From Obesumbacterium proteus (lineage in GTDB: Bacteria; Pseudomonadota; Gammaproteobacteria; Enterobacterales; Enterobacteriaceae), in assembly GCF_001586165.1 (NCBI RefSeq), contig NZ_CP014608.1, forward strand, positions 4,774,001 to 4,838,000: a stretch of DNA of 64,000 nucleotides. Reading direction: 5' to 3'. This document shows, piece by piece, positions 43,715 through 53,384 of this stretch (within the stretch, counting starts at the first letter, position 1; every line of letters begins with the position of its first letter). The translations under genes and the position numbers were made by a program. Below the pieces are notes generated by a model, which was given only the letters and a program-made list of their open reading frames with translations, was not told the origin of the DNA and searched no databases.

Positions 43715-43861
43715 TACCTACCGCCCTTAATTGCTACTACGCCAGCAACATTATTTTTATTAATGCAACAAGATTAACAAATTAACTGCAATTTAATCTG
43801 CGGTCATTTTTTATTGCATTAAAAGCCGACACTTCCATCTTCTTTTTACCCATTTCCTTAA

Positions 43862-43888
43862 ACACTTTTTCACCCTGAAAGCCGCTAA
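43862..43888 (+). promoter_or_regulatory. Probable sigma-28 promoter of srfABC
   Basis: The -10 box GCCGCTAA (43881-43888) matches the consensus at 7 of 8. The -35 side is weaker: AACACTTT (43861-43868) aligns with a 12-bp spacer. It lies 56 bp before srfA and downstream of the flgN terminator, so it is the most likely srfABC promoter. In Salmonella the srfABC genes are reported to follow flagellar control, which fits. Confidence 0.6.
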
Positions 43889-43943
43889 AATAGTCAGCAA
43901 TTAGCATATGGTGAAATAAACCAGACGGATAAAGGTTAAAGAA

Positions 43944-45290
43944 TTGGCAAAGATATTATTGCGCAGCGGTTATTCCGGTGACTTCCTCGCGCTGGGCGAA
44001 AATGGACAGTCTATTTTTGATTCCGCACGGCAAATACGTGAAACGCTACGATTAAGAAAACAGCAGATGCTGGCGGACTGTCTGGCTATCCCCCAATCCA
44101 ATGATGCAGAGGATAAAGTCGACTGGTACGCGCCGTATTCCGGTACCGTGACGCCCTGGTCTATGGCCAGCGAATTACAACGCACGCAGGCCCTGCGCTA
44201 TCTGGATAACTGCCTGCTAACGGCCTCAGAAATGAGTCAGCGTAGCCTGAAGTCAGAAAAAAGCGCCGAACAGCTGTTTGGCATCCTGCTTCAGAACGCG
44301 ATCCGCTTTCCGGGCAGCCAGCATGTGTACCTCGTTGATGATAAACCGGTACTCACCTTCTGGGGTTTTTCCGATCTCAACGCATCGCCCGAACAGCACG
44401 CATTATCCTGCCTATATGCAAGCATGGCGCCCGAACCGGTTCCCGTTGCGCCACCGGTATTGCCTGAGCCCGTCCCGGAATATGAACCCATTCAGGTTGA
44501 TGACCCAGAACCGGTGGTTGTCACACTGAGCACCCCGGATAAACCGTTATTAACGCCAGAGGTTGCCCCGTCAGTTGTGCCGGAAATCGACGAACCGCCT
44601 GCACCGCGCACTCGTTCCTGGCGCAAAAAAATTCTGAGCGTGCTGGCTCTCGCGGTGGTTCTCGCCGGACTGCTGGCGTGGCCATGGCTTTCATCTCACT
44701 TTAAGCCTGCCGCCGAACCGGTTGCCGCGCCACCGGCCAAAATGGTCAAACCGCCCGTCGTCGCAAAGCCGATTGCGCCTCCGGTGATTACCCCTGCTAA
44801 GCCAGTAGAACCGCCAGTGGTTGCAAAGCCGCCTGTAGTCACAGAAACACCGCCAGCACCGACTCAGCCAGTAAAAGTCGTGGAGCCAGAGCCCGAAGTT
44901 CCACCAATCGATGCGCTGGTATTACATAGCGAAGCCGTGAAATTAGGCACCACTGAGTTTCTGGATGGTATCTGGCGAGTCTCGCTGGAAGCCAATGACG
45001 CGATCGCCAACCTTCCGAGCAGTATGCGTTACCAGATCAGCAAAAATGAGGGTCAGGCACGGCTGGTGATGAAAGATAACCGAGTCTGTCGTGGCGACAT
45101 TTATTCTGGGCTGATGCAATCCGGCAATCTGATGATTAAACCCCGTTCCCGAGCAAAATGCGCCGACGGTAGCCGCGTTCGTATCCCAGAAATCGTTTGT
45201 TCGCAGGCACTTACCGGTGCAGCACAGTGTTCTGCCCTCTATGAGAATGACATTACGATCTCCGCTAAGTTTAAACGAGTGAGGTACTAA
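43944..45290 (+). CDS. srfA: SrfA-like membrane protein of the srfABC cluster
   Basis: Protein of 448 aa opening with a TTG codon at 43944 (AAAGG lies 8 bases upstream; no nearer ATG fits). A cytoplasmic N-domain (about 1-200) precedes a basic SWRKK patch and one TM helix at about residues 228-250. A proline/valine-rich stalk (about 255-325) leads to a compact C-domain with four cysteines (CRGD, KCAD, VCSQ, QCSA), probably disulfide-bonded in the periplasm. The topology, not the biochemistry, is what can be read. The gene is 2 bp from srfB. Confidence 0.88.
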   Translation: MAKILLRSGYSGDFLALGENGQSIFDSARQIRETLRLRKQQMLADCLAIPQSNDAEDKVDWYAPYSGTVTPWSMASELQRTQALRYLDNCLLTASEMSQRSLKSEKSAEQLFGILLQNAIRFPGSQHVYLVDDKPVLTFWGFSDLNASPEQHALSCLYASMAPEPVPVAPPVLPEPVPEYEPIQVDDPEPVVVTLSTPDKPLLTPEVAPSVVPEIDEPPAPRTRSWRKKILSVLALAVVLAGLLAWPWLSSHFKPAAEPVAAPPAKMVKPPVVAKPIAPPVITPAKPVEPPVVAKPPVVTETPPAPTQPVKVVEPEPEVPPIDALVLHSEAVKLGTTEFLDGIWRVSLEANDAIANLPSSMRYQISKNEGQARLVMKDNRVCRGDIYSGLMQSGNLMIKPRSRAKCADGSRVRIPEIVCSQALTGAAQCSALYENDITISAKFKRVRY

Positions 45291-45292
45291 CC

Positions 45293-48259
45293 ATGCAGGC
45301 CAACCTTATCGGCTATAAAGCCAATATCACTCTGATTAAAAATAGCGGCGTGCAGTTTCTGGATTTCGGTCTGGCAACACGCACGGGCAACAGCGGTAGT
45401 TTTGTTCGTCAAAGCGCCAACGGCCCGCTGCTCCGTCTGGACTACGATGAAAATCTGGCAAAGTTTACCCTGCCGGGTGAAAACGGCGGTATGCCGGAGA
45501 TTGTTCGCCCGGAAGCCACGATCACGCTTGAGCAGTCTCTGGCAGCCCTAGATACCCTCTGGCTCCCGCTACCTTTTCTGCGAGTGAATGCGCGACAGGT
45601 CTTTTCCGGCGGGCCGGATAACTGGGCTCGTGTGCAGGTTCAGCGCCTGCCAACGCCTGATTCACTGGGAAATACAGTGCGTCTTACTCTGGCCTTCGAC
45701 ACCAAAATCGTGGCAGATGACGCATCTTCCACGCCCCTTGCACCGACGTTTTCCGACGTGCGCAACGGAGCCCGTTTCGCTCTGGCATGGCGTAACCACG
45801 AAGTAGCCGAATTTCTGGATCAGACTTGGGTAGATGGCTGGCTGCGTGATGTTTTTGTCGAGTACGCCACCCGCCATGAACAACGCAGTGAACGGGAAAT
45901 AGCACTCGCCCTGAAATTGTTTGAGTATCAGGCGCACTACCTGAACCTTCTGGAAATGCTCAGCACACACCTTCAGGTGCCAGAGATCCAGATAGTCACC
46001 GAGACGCTCCAGTCTCCGGCCATTGCCGTGGATCTGGTGATGGACGTCGGCAACAGCCACACCTGCGGCGTGCTGACTGAAGATCACGGGGCCGGAAATG
46101 AAGGCTTACGCCAAAGTACCGAACTGCATATCCGTTCATTATCACGCCCACAGGAATTCAGCGAAGCCCTGTTCTCCAGCCGTCTGGAATTCAGCGAAGC
46201 GCGCTTCGGGAAACACCACTTTTCGGTAGAAAGCGGCCGTGAAGATGCTTTCACGTGGCCTTCTATCGTGCGCGTGGGCGAAGAAGCACTCACTCTGGCT
46301 CAGCAACATCAGGGCACGGAAGGCAGCAGCGGCCTCTCCAGCCCCCGCCGCTATTTGTGGGATGACTCGCCGGTTAATCAGGCATGGCGCTTCAGCCAGC
46401 CGCGCGGAAAAAGCCAGCGCGAACCCCGTGCCATGGCGCTTCCATTAACACATCTGATGAACGATGAGGGCCAGCCGCTCTTTAGCTTGCCTATGGACGA
46501 ACGTCTACCGGTCTTTACCCCACACTACAGCCGCAGCAGCTTGATGACCTTAATGCTGTGCGAATTGCTAGCACAGGCGCTGTCACAGATAAACAGCGCC
46601 AGCCACCGACAAAATATGGGCCACCACAATGCCCCGCGTCAGTTGCGTAATATTATCCTCACCCTGCCTTCCGCTATGCCAAAACAGGAACGGGAAATAT
46701 TCCGCCAGCGCATGGAAGAGGCGATTGGGTTGGTGTGGAAATCGATGGGCTGGCATCCGCAGGATGAAGCCTTCTACGAAATGCGCAGTGAAGAGTTCAG
46801 TACCGTTCCGGTACCTAAAGTTCAGATGGAGTGGGATGAAGCCACCTGCGGTCAACTGGTCTGGTTGTACAACGAAGCGCTGATTAATTATGCCGGGCAA
46901 AGCGGCGTATTTTTCCAGAACCTAGCGCGTCCGGACCGCCAGCTCGCCCTAGACGAACCGACGGGTACCACGTTGCGTGTCGCATCAATAGATATCGGTG
47001 GTGGCACCACGGATATGGCTATCGTGCAATATCAACTGGACGGGGGGATCGGCAGTAACGTCAAGTTCAAGCCACATCTGCTGTTCCGCGAAGGTTTCAA
47101 AGTGGCCGGCGATGACATTTTGCTGGATGTGATCCAGCAGTGGGTGCTGCCATGTCTGGAAAAAGCCTTGCTGACAAACGGCCTGACGGACGCGAAAAGC
47201 GTCATGATGCAGCTATTCGGGGAAGGCAACCAGAATGAAAATGAAAACATTCTGCGCCAGCAAGCCACTCTGCAAATACTGATCCCCGCGGCTCAGGCTA
47301 TTCTGGCCTTCTGGGAAAAAAGTAACCCACAAGATGAGAGTCGCCAGTTTGAAGCCAAACTGGATGAGCTCCTGCCACAGCGCCCCACTCTTCCGGTGAT
47401 ACGTTATCTCGATCAGGCAATTCAGCCGCGACTTCCTTCAGATAATCAGGCATTCAGTTTGCTGGATGTGACGCTGCGGGTGAATATGGCCAGCCTTGAA
47501 GAGGCGATGCTGAGTGGTCGCTTTACGCTTACCGCCCCGCTCAAGGCGCTCAGTGACGTGGTGAATCATTATTGCTGTGATGTGCTGTTGATGACCGGTC
47601 GTCCAACCGGTTTACCCGGCGTACAGGCGCTCTTGCGCTATCTGCAAGCCGTACCCGCTAACCGTATTGTCTGGCTGCATAACTACCCGGTTCACGAACG
47701 CTTCCCACTGGGGCACGATGGCTATCTGAGCAGCCCGAAATCAACTGCCGCGCTGGGCGCAATGCTGTGCAGCCTAGCGCTGGATTTACGCCTGCCCGGG
47801 TTTAACTTTAATGCGGCAGATATTCAGGCCTACTCCACCATACGCCATCTCGGCATTCTGGACGGGAGTAATATCCTCCGTGACGAAAACGTCTGGTATC
47901 ACGATCTGTGTCTCGACGATACGACGCGCAAACTGGACACCCAGCTCTATTTCCCGCTGCGCGGCAACGCCTGCCTTGGCTTCCGCCAACTGGCCGATGT
48001 TCACTGGCCTGCCTCACCTTTGTATCTGGTACAGATTACATCTCCGGAACTGGCGAAAGCCATCGCGGGTGATGGCGTCCTCTCCGTTCGCCTGCAATAT
48101 GACACGCAAAACGGCGGCTTCGCCATCGTTGCAGCCCAAATGCAGGATGGCTCACCGGTATCCCTCGACCAAATTAGTCTGAAACTCAACACCCTTGCAG
48201 ACAGCTATCGCGGGGTCACTCACTACTGGATAGACAGCGGGAGCGTATACCCTAAATGA
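45293..48259 (+). CDS. srfB: SrfB family protein with actin/Hsp70-like ATPase core
   Basis: Large protein of 988 aa of the SrfB family. Two phosphate-binding loops of the actin/Hsp70 fold are visible: MDVGNSHTCG (D251-N254) and IDIGGGTTDMAIV (D567-D574). The N-terminal 240 residues and the C-terminal third have no recognisable motif. No signal peptide or TM helix, so cytoplasmic. The srfC start overlaps its stop by 4 bases. A chaperone-like or filament-forming ATPase acting with SrfA and SrfC is inferred. The biochemical role is not established. Confidence 0.9.
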   Translation: MQANLIGYKANITLIKNSGVQFLDFGLATRTGNSGSFVRQSANGPLLRLDYDENLAKFTLPGENGGMPEIVRPEATITLEQSLAALDTLWLPLPFLRVNARQVFSGGPDNWARVQVQRLPTPDSLGNTVRLTLAFDTKIVADDASSTPLAPTFSDVRNGARFALAWRNHEVAEFLDQTWVDGWLRDVFVEYATRHEQRSEREIALALKLFEYQAHYLNLLEMLSTHLQVPEIQIVTETLQSPAIAVDLVMDVGNSHTCGVLTEDHGAGNEGLRQSTELHIRSLSRPQEFSEALFSSRLEFSEARFGKHHFSVESGREDAFTWPSIVRVGEEALTLAQQHQGTEGSSGLSSPRRYLWDDSPVNQAWRFSQPRGKSQREPRAMALPLTHLMNDEGQPLFSLPMDERLPVFTPHYSRSSLMTLMLCELLAQALSQINSASHRQNMGHHNAPRQLRNIILTLPSAMPKQEREIFRQRMEEAIGLVWKSMGWHPQDEAFYEMRSEEFSTVPVPKVQMEWDEATCGQLVWLYNEALINYAGQSGVFFQNLARPDRQLALDEPTGTTLRVASIDIGGGTTDMAIVQYQLDGGIGSNVKFKPHLLFREGFKVAGDDILLDVIQQWVLPCLEKALLTNGLTDAKSVMMQLFGEGNQNENENILRQQATLQILIPAAQAILAFWEKSNPQDESRQFEAKLDELLPQRPTLPVIRYLDQAIQPRLPSDNQAFSLLDVTLRVNMASLEEAMLSGRFTLTAPLKALSDVVNHYCCDVLLMTGRPTGLPGVQALLRYLQAVPANRIVWLHNYPVHERFPLGHDGYLSSPKSTAALGAMLCSLALDLRLPGFNFNAADIQAYSTIRHLGILDGSNILRDENVWYHDLCLDDTTRKLDTQLYFPLRGNACLGFRQLADVHWPASPLYLVQITSPELAKAIAGDGVLSVRLQYDTQNGGFAIVAAQMQDGSPVSLDQISLKLNTLADSYRGVTHYWIDSGSVYPK

Positions 48260-50394
48260 AACCGTTTTCGACAACGATCCGCGAACTGGAAGAGTGGATT
48301 CAGAGTAACCGCAGCCACTCTTCAACCCTGCAAAACGAGGCCAACAGCCTGTTAGGCAGACTGGCTCAGTTTGCTGCACGCCAGCAGAAAATCGATGCAT
48401 TGGCTCACGCTCCCTTAACGCTGGGGCTGTATAGTGCCTCCGTGGCGGGGAAAGCTCATTTGCTACGGACACTGCTGGCTCAGGGGCTTGACCACATCAC
48501 CGTGCAGCTCGGGGATAAATCGCTAAACTATCTGCGGCATATCAATCCCCCTACGGCACTAACTGCCCTCGCGGTACGCCTGACATCGACCCTCCCTCCA
48601 GAGGTAGAAAACTACCCGCTGCTGCTTAATATGTTGTCTGAAGACCAGCTGGCGATCCCTCTGGTGCAGCGCTACCACGCCCGCGGCGAGCCACGTCTGC
48701 TGTCTGAAAGTGCGATGTATAAAAAACTGAGCACCTTACAAAAGCAGCGCCAGAAGCAGCTAGTGCCGGGAATGAGCCGGGAACAATTCGCTGCCATTGC
48801 CCACAGCTATCAGCAGCAGGTACACAGCGAGCATTACCCAGACGATGACCTGCTGTGGCAGATGACTGAACTAGCTCCGTGGCTAACGGTAAACGATCGC
48901 GCCACGTTGCTGGCCCTGTTCTGGGGCGAAGAGCCAACCCTGACGCAAGACTGGCTGGAGCAGGCACAGGTTTTACATTTATTGGGAGGTGCAGAGCAAG
49001 TTCTGGCCCCTGCCAGCCTGATCGTTGATAAATTTCTGCTTCCTGCTGAGGGTTTTCTTGTTCTGCCGGAACAGGCTCACACGGCCGAAAACATCGATGT
49101 GATTGTCTGCACGCTGCGTGACGGAAAGCCACTGACACATGTCAATGTGGCTCAGCAGTCTCTTCGTCGAGTCTGTGCGGAAGTCGTGCTCACGTTAAGC
49201 GCCACCACAAATCTGGGTGAGATTGATATCGTCGACATCCCACGCCATGAGCAAGACCGTTATACCGCAACGCTTCAGCCCGATATTCTGATGGTCTGTA
49301 ATGCGGTTGAGTCCTCGTTGGAAGTCGTGCCGGTCGCCAGCACGCTAAACCGCTGGCTGGAACAAACCCAAAGCGAAGCCGATGAAGGGCTACCGCGTTT
49401 GATTTGGGCCATTACGCCTTATGATCCGCGTTTTACCCAAAAAACGATTCTGGATAATGACGTACAGCATTTGCTCACCCAAGCAGGTAAAAAATGGGGG
49501 ACGCTACAGGCGCTGGAAAGTCACAGTATGCATCGGTTACAGGAATGGCTTGCCAGTGCGATCAGCCCCACTAACCGCCGTGTTCGCCATCAGGCTTTGC
49601 AGAACCGTCTCAGCCAAGACGTGCAAGCTCAGTTCGCCCATATTCGTACTGCCAGTGGTCAGGCGCAAACGCCTGCACAAGAAGCTGAAACGCTGATCCG
49701 CACCCTGCAATCTCAGGCCGCACGTCAGGGAGAGTTGTTGGATCAGCTCACGCTGCCACGCGAAATGATCCGTCAGTGTTGGCAGCGTTGCGAACAACAG
49801 CATCGTCCACTACCGATGCTGTCGGCCTTTGAGATTGACCTTTTTGCTGTCGAAAAAGATCCGGTGCCAACAGCCATTGATGAAAATAACTTTTCTCGCC
49901 AGCTACATAAGCGCTGGATTAATTATTTGCGTCAGCTCGGCTATCGCAAACATATTGCCGCGCAGCTTGGCCTGTCAGCGCAGGAAATTCAGGCGTTGTG
50001 CGAGTTGCTCATTGATACCAGTTACCGGATTGATCTGGGCAGTGAACTGGAAAAGGCACTACAGCATCGCGACAGTCATTCATCATTAATGCCAACGTGC
50101 GCCGGTAATATCCTTAACGACTTCATCGGTTGGCTCGGCTATCAAAACGTACCACAAGAAAATCGCCCACCCAGCAGGATAAATAAAGGTCAGGCTATTT
50201 TTTCCCCACCGCATCAGGCTAATGCCGCCATGCGCCTGACACAGCTTGGCGAGCGTCAGGCTCAGGGTAATGCCAGTTATTTATATGACTGGCTGGTGGC
50301 GCTTTACGTCCGAGCCATAGAAAACTCGCAGGACTCACAATGGGATATTGGCGAAGATCAACGGGGAAATTTAGTGTGCATCTTAAAGCAATAA
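48256..50394 (+). CDS. srfC: SrfC family putative virulence factor, degenerate P-loop GTPase-like
   Basis: Protein of 712 aa of the SrfC (virulence factor) family. Residues about 58-75, LGLYSASVAGKAHLLRTLL, resemble a P-loop, but the usual GK[ST] reads GKA. The later Walker B/G3-like stretch is IDIVDIPRHEQ (usual DxPG) and the G4-like stretch is AITPYD. So nucleotide binding is uncertain. Long helical segments fill the C-half (about 415-640). It is translationally coupled to srfB. In Xenorhabdus the srfABC set has been described as a toxin. Function here is unknown. Confidence 0.88.
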   Translation: MKPFSTTIRELEEWIQSNRSHSSTLQNEANSLLGRLAQFAARQQKIDALAHAPLTLGLYSASVAGKAHLLRTLLAQGLDHITVQLGDKSLNYLRHINPPTALTALAVRLTSTLPPEVENYPLLLNMLSEDQLAIPLVQRYHARGEPRLLSESAMYKKLSTLQKQRQKQLVPGMSREQFAAIAHSYQQQVHSEHYPDDDLLWQMTELAPWLTVNDRATLLALFWGEEPTLTQDWLEQAQVLHLLGGAEQVLAPASLIVDKFLLPAEGFLVLPEQAHTAENIDVIVCTLRDGKPLTHVNVAQQSLRRVCAEVVLTLSATTNLGEIDIVDIPRHEQDRYTATLQPDILMVCNAVESSLEVVPVASTLNRWLEQTQSEADEGLPRLIWAITPYDPRFTQKTILDNDVQHLLTQAGKKWGTLQALESHSMHRLQEWLASAISPTNRRVRHQALQNRLSQDVQAQFAHIRTASGQAQTPAQEAETLIRTLQSQAARQGELLDQLTLPREMIRQCWQRCEQQHRPLPMLSAFEIDLFAVEKDPVPTAIDENNFSRQLHKRWINYLRQLGYRKHIAAQLGLSAQEIQALCELLIDTSYRIDLGSELEKALQHRDSHSSLMPTCAGNILNDFIGWLGYQNVPQENRPPSRINKGQAIFSPPHQANAAMRLTQLGERQAQGNASYLYDWLVALYVRAIENSQDSQWDIGEDQRGNLVCILKQ

Positions 50395-50488
50395 GAAAAA
50401 TATGAGAGCGAGGTCTTAATCTGGTTCAGATTTTATTGTCCACGGATAATGTTATTAAATTTATCCATCAATAATACATTATTTTGCC

Positions 50489-50515
50489 AAATGTTTTTCT
50501 TGCCTCAGCCGATAG
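50489..50515 (+). promoter_or_regulatory. Sigma-28 promoter of the second receptor gene
   Basis: -35 AAATGTTT (50489-50496, 6 of 8), exact 11-bp spacer, -10 GCCGATAG (50508-50515, 7 of 8), ending 31 bp before the receptor ATG at 50547. It lies past the srfC stop, so the receptor has its own late flagellar promoter. Confidence 0.85.
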
Positions 50516-50546
50516 TAAATATAGACAACTAAAGGAATTAGATATT

Positions 50547-52109
50547 ATGTTTCGCAACGTCAAAATTGTTACCAGTTTAGCTATTGTATTGGGGTTATTT
50601 AGTTTATTGCAGCTCACATCCGCTGGGCTGTTCTTTAAATCACTAAATACGGATAAGGATAATCTGACCGAGCTTAATTCAGTTCGCGAAGAGCAGTCCA
50701 AACTAGACTCCTCTTGGACTGCATTATTGCAGGCACGAAATGATGTCACTCTTGCCGCGCATTACTACTCAAGAAAAGATCTTGAACCGGAGATGGCCGC
50801 TTACCTCAAACAATCATTGATAAAAACCAGCGACTCGCTGAAAGAGGTGAAAAAGAGCTGGAGCGAGTATCAGAGTACTCAAGCAGCAGGCTCGAATAAG
50901 GAAATTTTAGCCGCTTATACCGCATACTATAATGCACTTTCTGATATGTTGAACTATATCAAAACGAATAATATGACTGCCGTATATGCACAGGATACGC
51001 AATCCTATCAGGATAAGTTTTTTGATACCTATGCGCGTATCTCTGCAAAGAATAATGATTTTTATAGCGAAGCGCTTTCTGACAGTCAGCAATCATTTAG
51101 TGAAGCAACCTGGCTCACCGCCGCATCACTGATTATTGCTCTGTCGATCGCGGTTGTCGTTTGGCAAGGTACGAAAGTCACACTGATTAATCCACTGAAC
51201 AGACTGATCGAAGAAATTCGTTTAATTGCTGACGGCGATCTCGTCCATAAAATTGATGTTGAAGGACGTAACGAAATGGGTCTGCTTGCCGAGTCCCTGC
51301 GTCATATGCAGGAAGCACTGGCACGCACCGTCGGGAATGTTCGTTCCGGCGCAGAAGCTATTTTTAGTGGCGCAAGCGAAATTTCAGTCGGCAGTACCGA
51401 CCTTTCTTCCCGCACCGAGCAGCAGGCTGCTTCACTGGAGCAAACGGCAGCAAGCATGGAAGAACTGACCGCAACCGTGAAACAGAACGCTGAGAATGCG
51501 TCACAAGCTAGTCAGCTCGCGCTAAGTGCCTCTGACGTTGCCCGTCACGGCGGAAAAGTGGTGGATAACGTTGTTAACACCATGACAGAAATTGCCAGCA
51601 GTTCGCAGAAGATTGCTGACATCACCAATGTTATTGACGGCATTGCTTTCCAGACCAATATTCTAGCGCTGAACGCGGCAGTCGAAGCGGCACGCGCCGG
51701 TGAACAAGGCCGTGGTTTCGCCGTCGTGGCCAGTGAAGTGCGCAATCTGGCACAACGCAGTGCACAGGCGGCACGAGAAATTAAGCAGTTGATTGATGAG
51801 TCAGTCAGCAAAGTCGATACCGGCTCCACACTGGTTGAAAGCGCAGGGGAAACAATGGGTGACATTGTGAAAGCAGTATCCCGCGTAACGGACATCATGA
51901 GCGAAATTGCGTCTGCATCAGACGAGCAGAGCCGCGGCATCGACCAGATTGGCCTCGCAGTAACCGAAATGGATCGCGTGACTCAGCAAAACTCCGGTTT
52001 GGTGCAGGAATCCGCTGCCGCAGCCACGGCACTGGAAGAACAGGCCAGCCGCCTGAGCGAAGCTGTTGCCGTGTTCCGTATTAATCATCGAAGCGGAGCT
52101 GCTGCGTAA
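50547..52109 (+). CDS. Methyl-accepting chemotaxis protein without tether peptide
   Basis: Chemoreceptor of 520 aa from MFRNVKIVTS (AAAGGA about 10 bases upstream; an in-frame ATG at 50484 overlaps the promoter and is rejected). TM1 is at about 8-30, TM2 near 190-212, followed by HAMP and a signalling domain with the tip AFQTNILALNAAVEAARAGE. The sensor keeps the first Arg (LLQARND) but lacks the two following arginines of Tar/Tsr, so its ligand is probably not a simple amino acid. It ends RSGAAA, without the WETF pentapeptide, so it must rely on other receptors to recruit CheR/CheB. Confidence 0.96.
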   Translation: MFRNVKIVTSLAIVLGLFSLLQLTSAGLFFKSLNTDKDNLTELNSVREEQSKLDSSWTALLQARNDVTLAAHYYSRKDLEPEMAAYLKQSLIKTSDSLKEVKKSWSEYQSTQAAGSNKEILAAYTAYYNALSDMLNYIKTNNMTAVYAQDTQSYQDKFFDTYARISAKNNDFYSEALSDSQQSFSEATWLTAASLIIALSIAVVVWQGTKVTLINPLNRLIEEIRLIADGDLVHKIDVEGRNEMGLLAESLRHMQEALARTVGNVRSGAEAIFSGASEISVGSTDLSSRTEQQAASLEQTAASMEELTATVKQNAENASQASQLALSASDVARHGGKVVDNVVNTMTEIASSSQKIADITNVIDGIAFQTNILALNAAVEAARAGEQGRGFAVVASEVRNLAQRSAQAAREIKQLIDESVSKVDTGSTLVESAGETMGDIVKAVSRVTDIMSEIASASDEQSRGIDQIGLAVTEMDRVTQQNSGLVQESAAAATALEEQASRLSEAVAVFRINHRSGAAA

Positions 52110-52134
52110 GAATTCAAAAAGATATAAAATGATT

Positions 52135-52169
52135 AAGGATCGGTGTGAAAACACGGACCCTTATTTTTT
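52135..52169 (+). terminator. Intrinsic terminator of the second receptor gene
   Basis: Imperfect stem (10 of 12 pairs) AAGGATCGGTGT (52135-52146) with ACACGGACCCTT (52151-52162), GAAA loop, then a T-run (52164-52169). It lies 26 bp past the receptor stop. Confidence 0.8.
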
Positions 52170-52292
52170 ATATTGAGACTCTATCCGCGGAAAGAACGCA
52201 TCGAGCTGAAACCGTCCACCCGGTTATTAGCTGCATGATTTTCGTTCGAGGGAGATAATGCTATTTCATGCGGAATTAAAAAAGGATATTTA

Positions 52293-53225
52293 ATGAACAC
52301 CGCCACAGCGATCCATAAAAATATAGGCTATGAGATCATGCAACACTTGCATGAGAACTTCACTGGCTCACATTTATATGACATTAATGACAAAGGTTGT
52401 TATCAACAATTAAAATTAGAGAATGGTTGTTCAATTCATTTTACAAAATGGCGATACGGAGGCATGCCTTTTTACATCGTGCTATTCAACAATAAAGGTA
52501 AATACATTTTCGAGCTGGATCTATCAATGATTGTTTGTAGTGATGATGTTTATGACTGGTATCTTAAATCTCCACAGAACAAAACAACCTTTAATGTCGT
52601 GAATGAAATGTTATCTGGCATCATAAAACTGCCTGATGAATATACTTTGTCAGTAAAAAAGTTAAAAGAAACGCTGTCATCCGGCGTAAACACGCCCAGA
52701 AATGGGTTTGATTTTTTATCCAATGCATCATGGAATACACTCACGACACGACTACTAACGTTAGTTACTTCGGTATTTGATGGTCATGGATTGCCAAAAT
52801 TAAACGTAAATCCCCCTTGTACTACGCATAATGAAGCAAACAATGACAGTAATGAGTATGAAGCACAACGCAGGCGTATAAGAAAAGGGCAAGCGGCATT
52901 AAAGCAAAAACTCCTTGAGGTTTATGATGCTAAATGCTGCGTGACAGGGTGTGATATTTTAGAGATTCTGGAAGCGGCACACATTATGAGCCATGCTGAA
53001 AGCGGAATTAACCATTCTGAAAACGCCCTTCTGCTAAGAGCTGACATCCATATTCTTTTCGACAGACATTTATTGAAGATATCACCTAAAGCGTTAAAAA
53101 TAACTTTAGATAAATCACTCAAAAATACAGAGTACTGGAGTTTAAACGGGAATCGCTTACGGAAAAGAAATGATAACAAAAAACCCTCGTTTGAATACTT
53201 AGACAGCCGCTGGAGCAACGTATAA
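52293..53225 (+). CDS. HNH endonuclease domain protein
   Basis: Protein of 310 aa. The C-terminal HNH_2-type domain (about residues 190-270) reads RKGQAALKQKLLEVYDAKCCVTGC, then LEAAHIMSHAESG (H230), then ENALLLRADIHILFD (H253). The spacing and order fit HNH nucleases such as those in type IV restriction and other defence systems. The N-terminal 180 residues match nothing I recognise and may sense or bind the substrate. The gene is clearly AT-richer than its neighbours and lies beside an IS3 remnant, so it was probably acquired. A good Shine-Dalgarno sequence (AAGGAT) precedes the start. Target unknown. Confidence 0.85.
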   Translation: MNTATAIHKNIGYEIMQHLHENFTGSHLYDINDKGCYQQLKLENGCSIHFTKWRYGGMPFYIVLFNNKGKYIFELDLSMIVCSDDVYDWYLKSPQNKTTFNVVNEMLSGIIKLPDEYTLSVKKLKETLSSGVNTPRNGFDFLSNASWNTLTTRLLTLVTSVFDGHGLPKLNVNPPCTTHNEANNDSNEYEAQRRRIRKGQAALKQKLLEVYDAKCCVTGCDILEILEAAHIMSHAESGINHSENALLLRADIHILFDRHLLKISPKALKITLDKSLKNTEYWSLNGNRLRKRNDNKKPSFEYLDSRWSNV

Positions 53226-53264
53226 CTCGCCAGTGCTTTATTAGTTTCTGCGCCCCCCATCTTT

Positions 53265-53384
<120 letters not shown>

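Noticed and set aside
43565..43777. 70-aa plus-strand ORF after flgN
   Set aside because: Overlaps the flgN end and the terminator. Composition reflects the T-rich terminator.
45662..46087. Minus-strand ORF inside srfB
   Set aside because: No motif or ribosome site, while srfB coding evidence on the other strand is strong.
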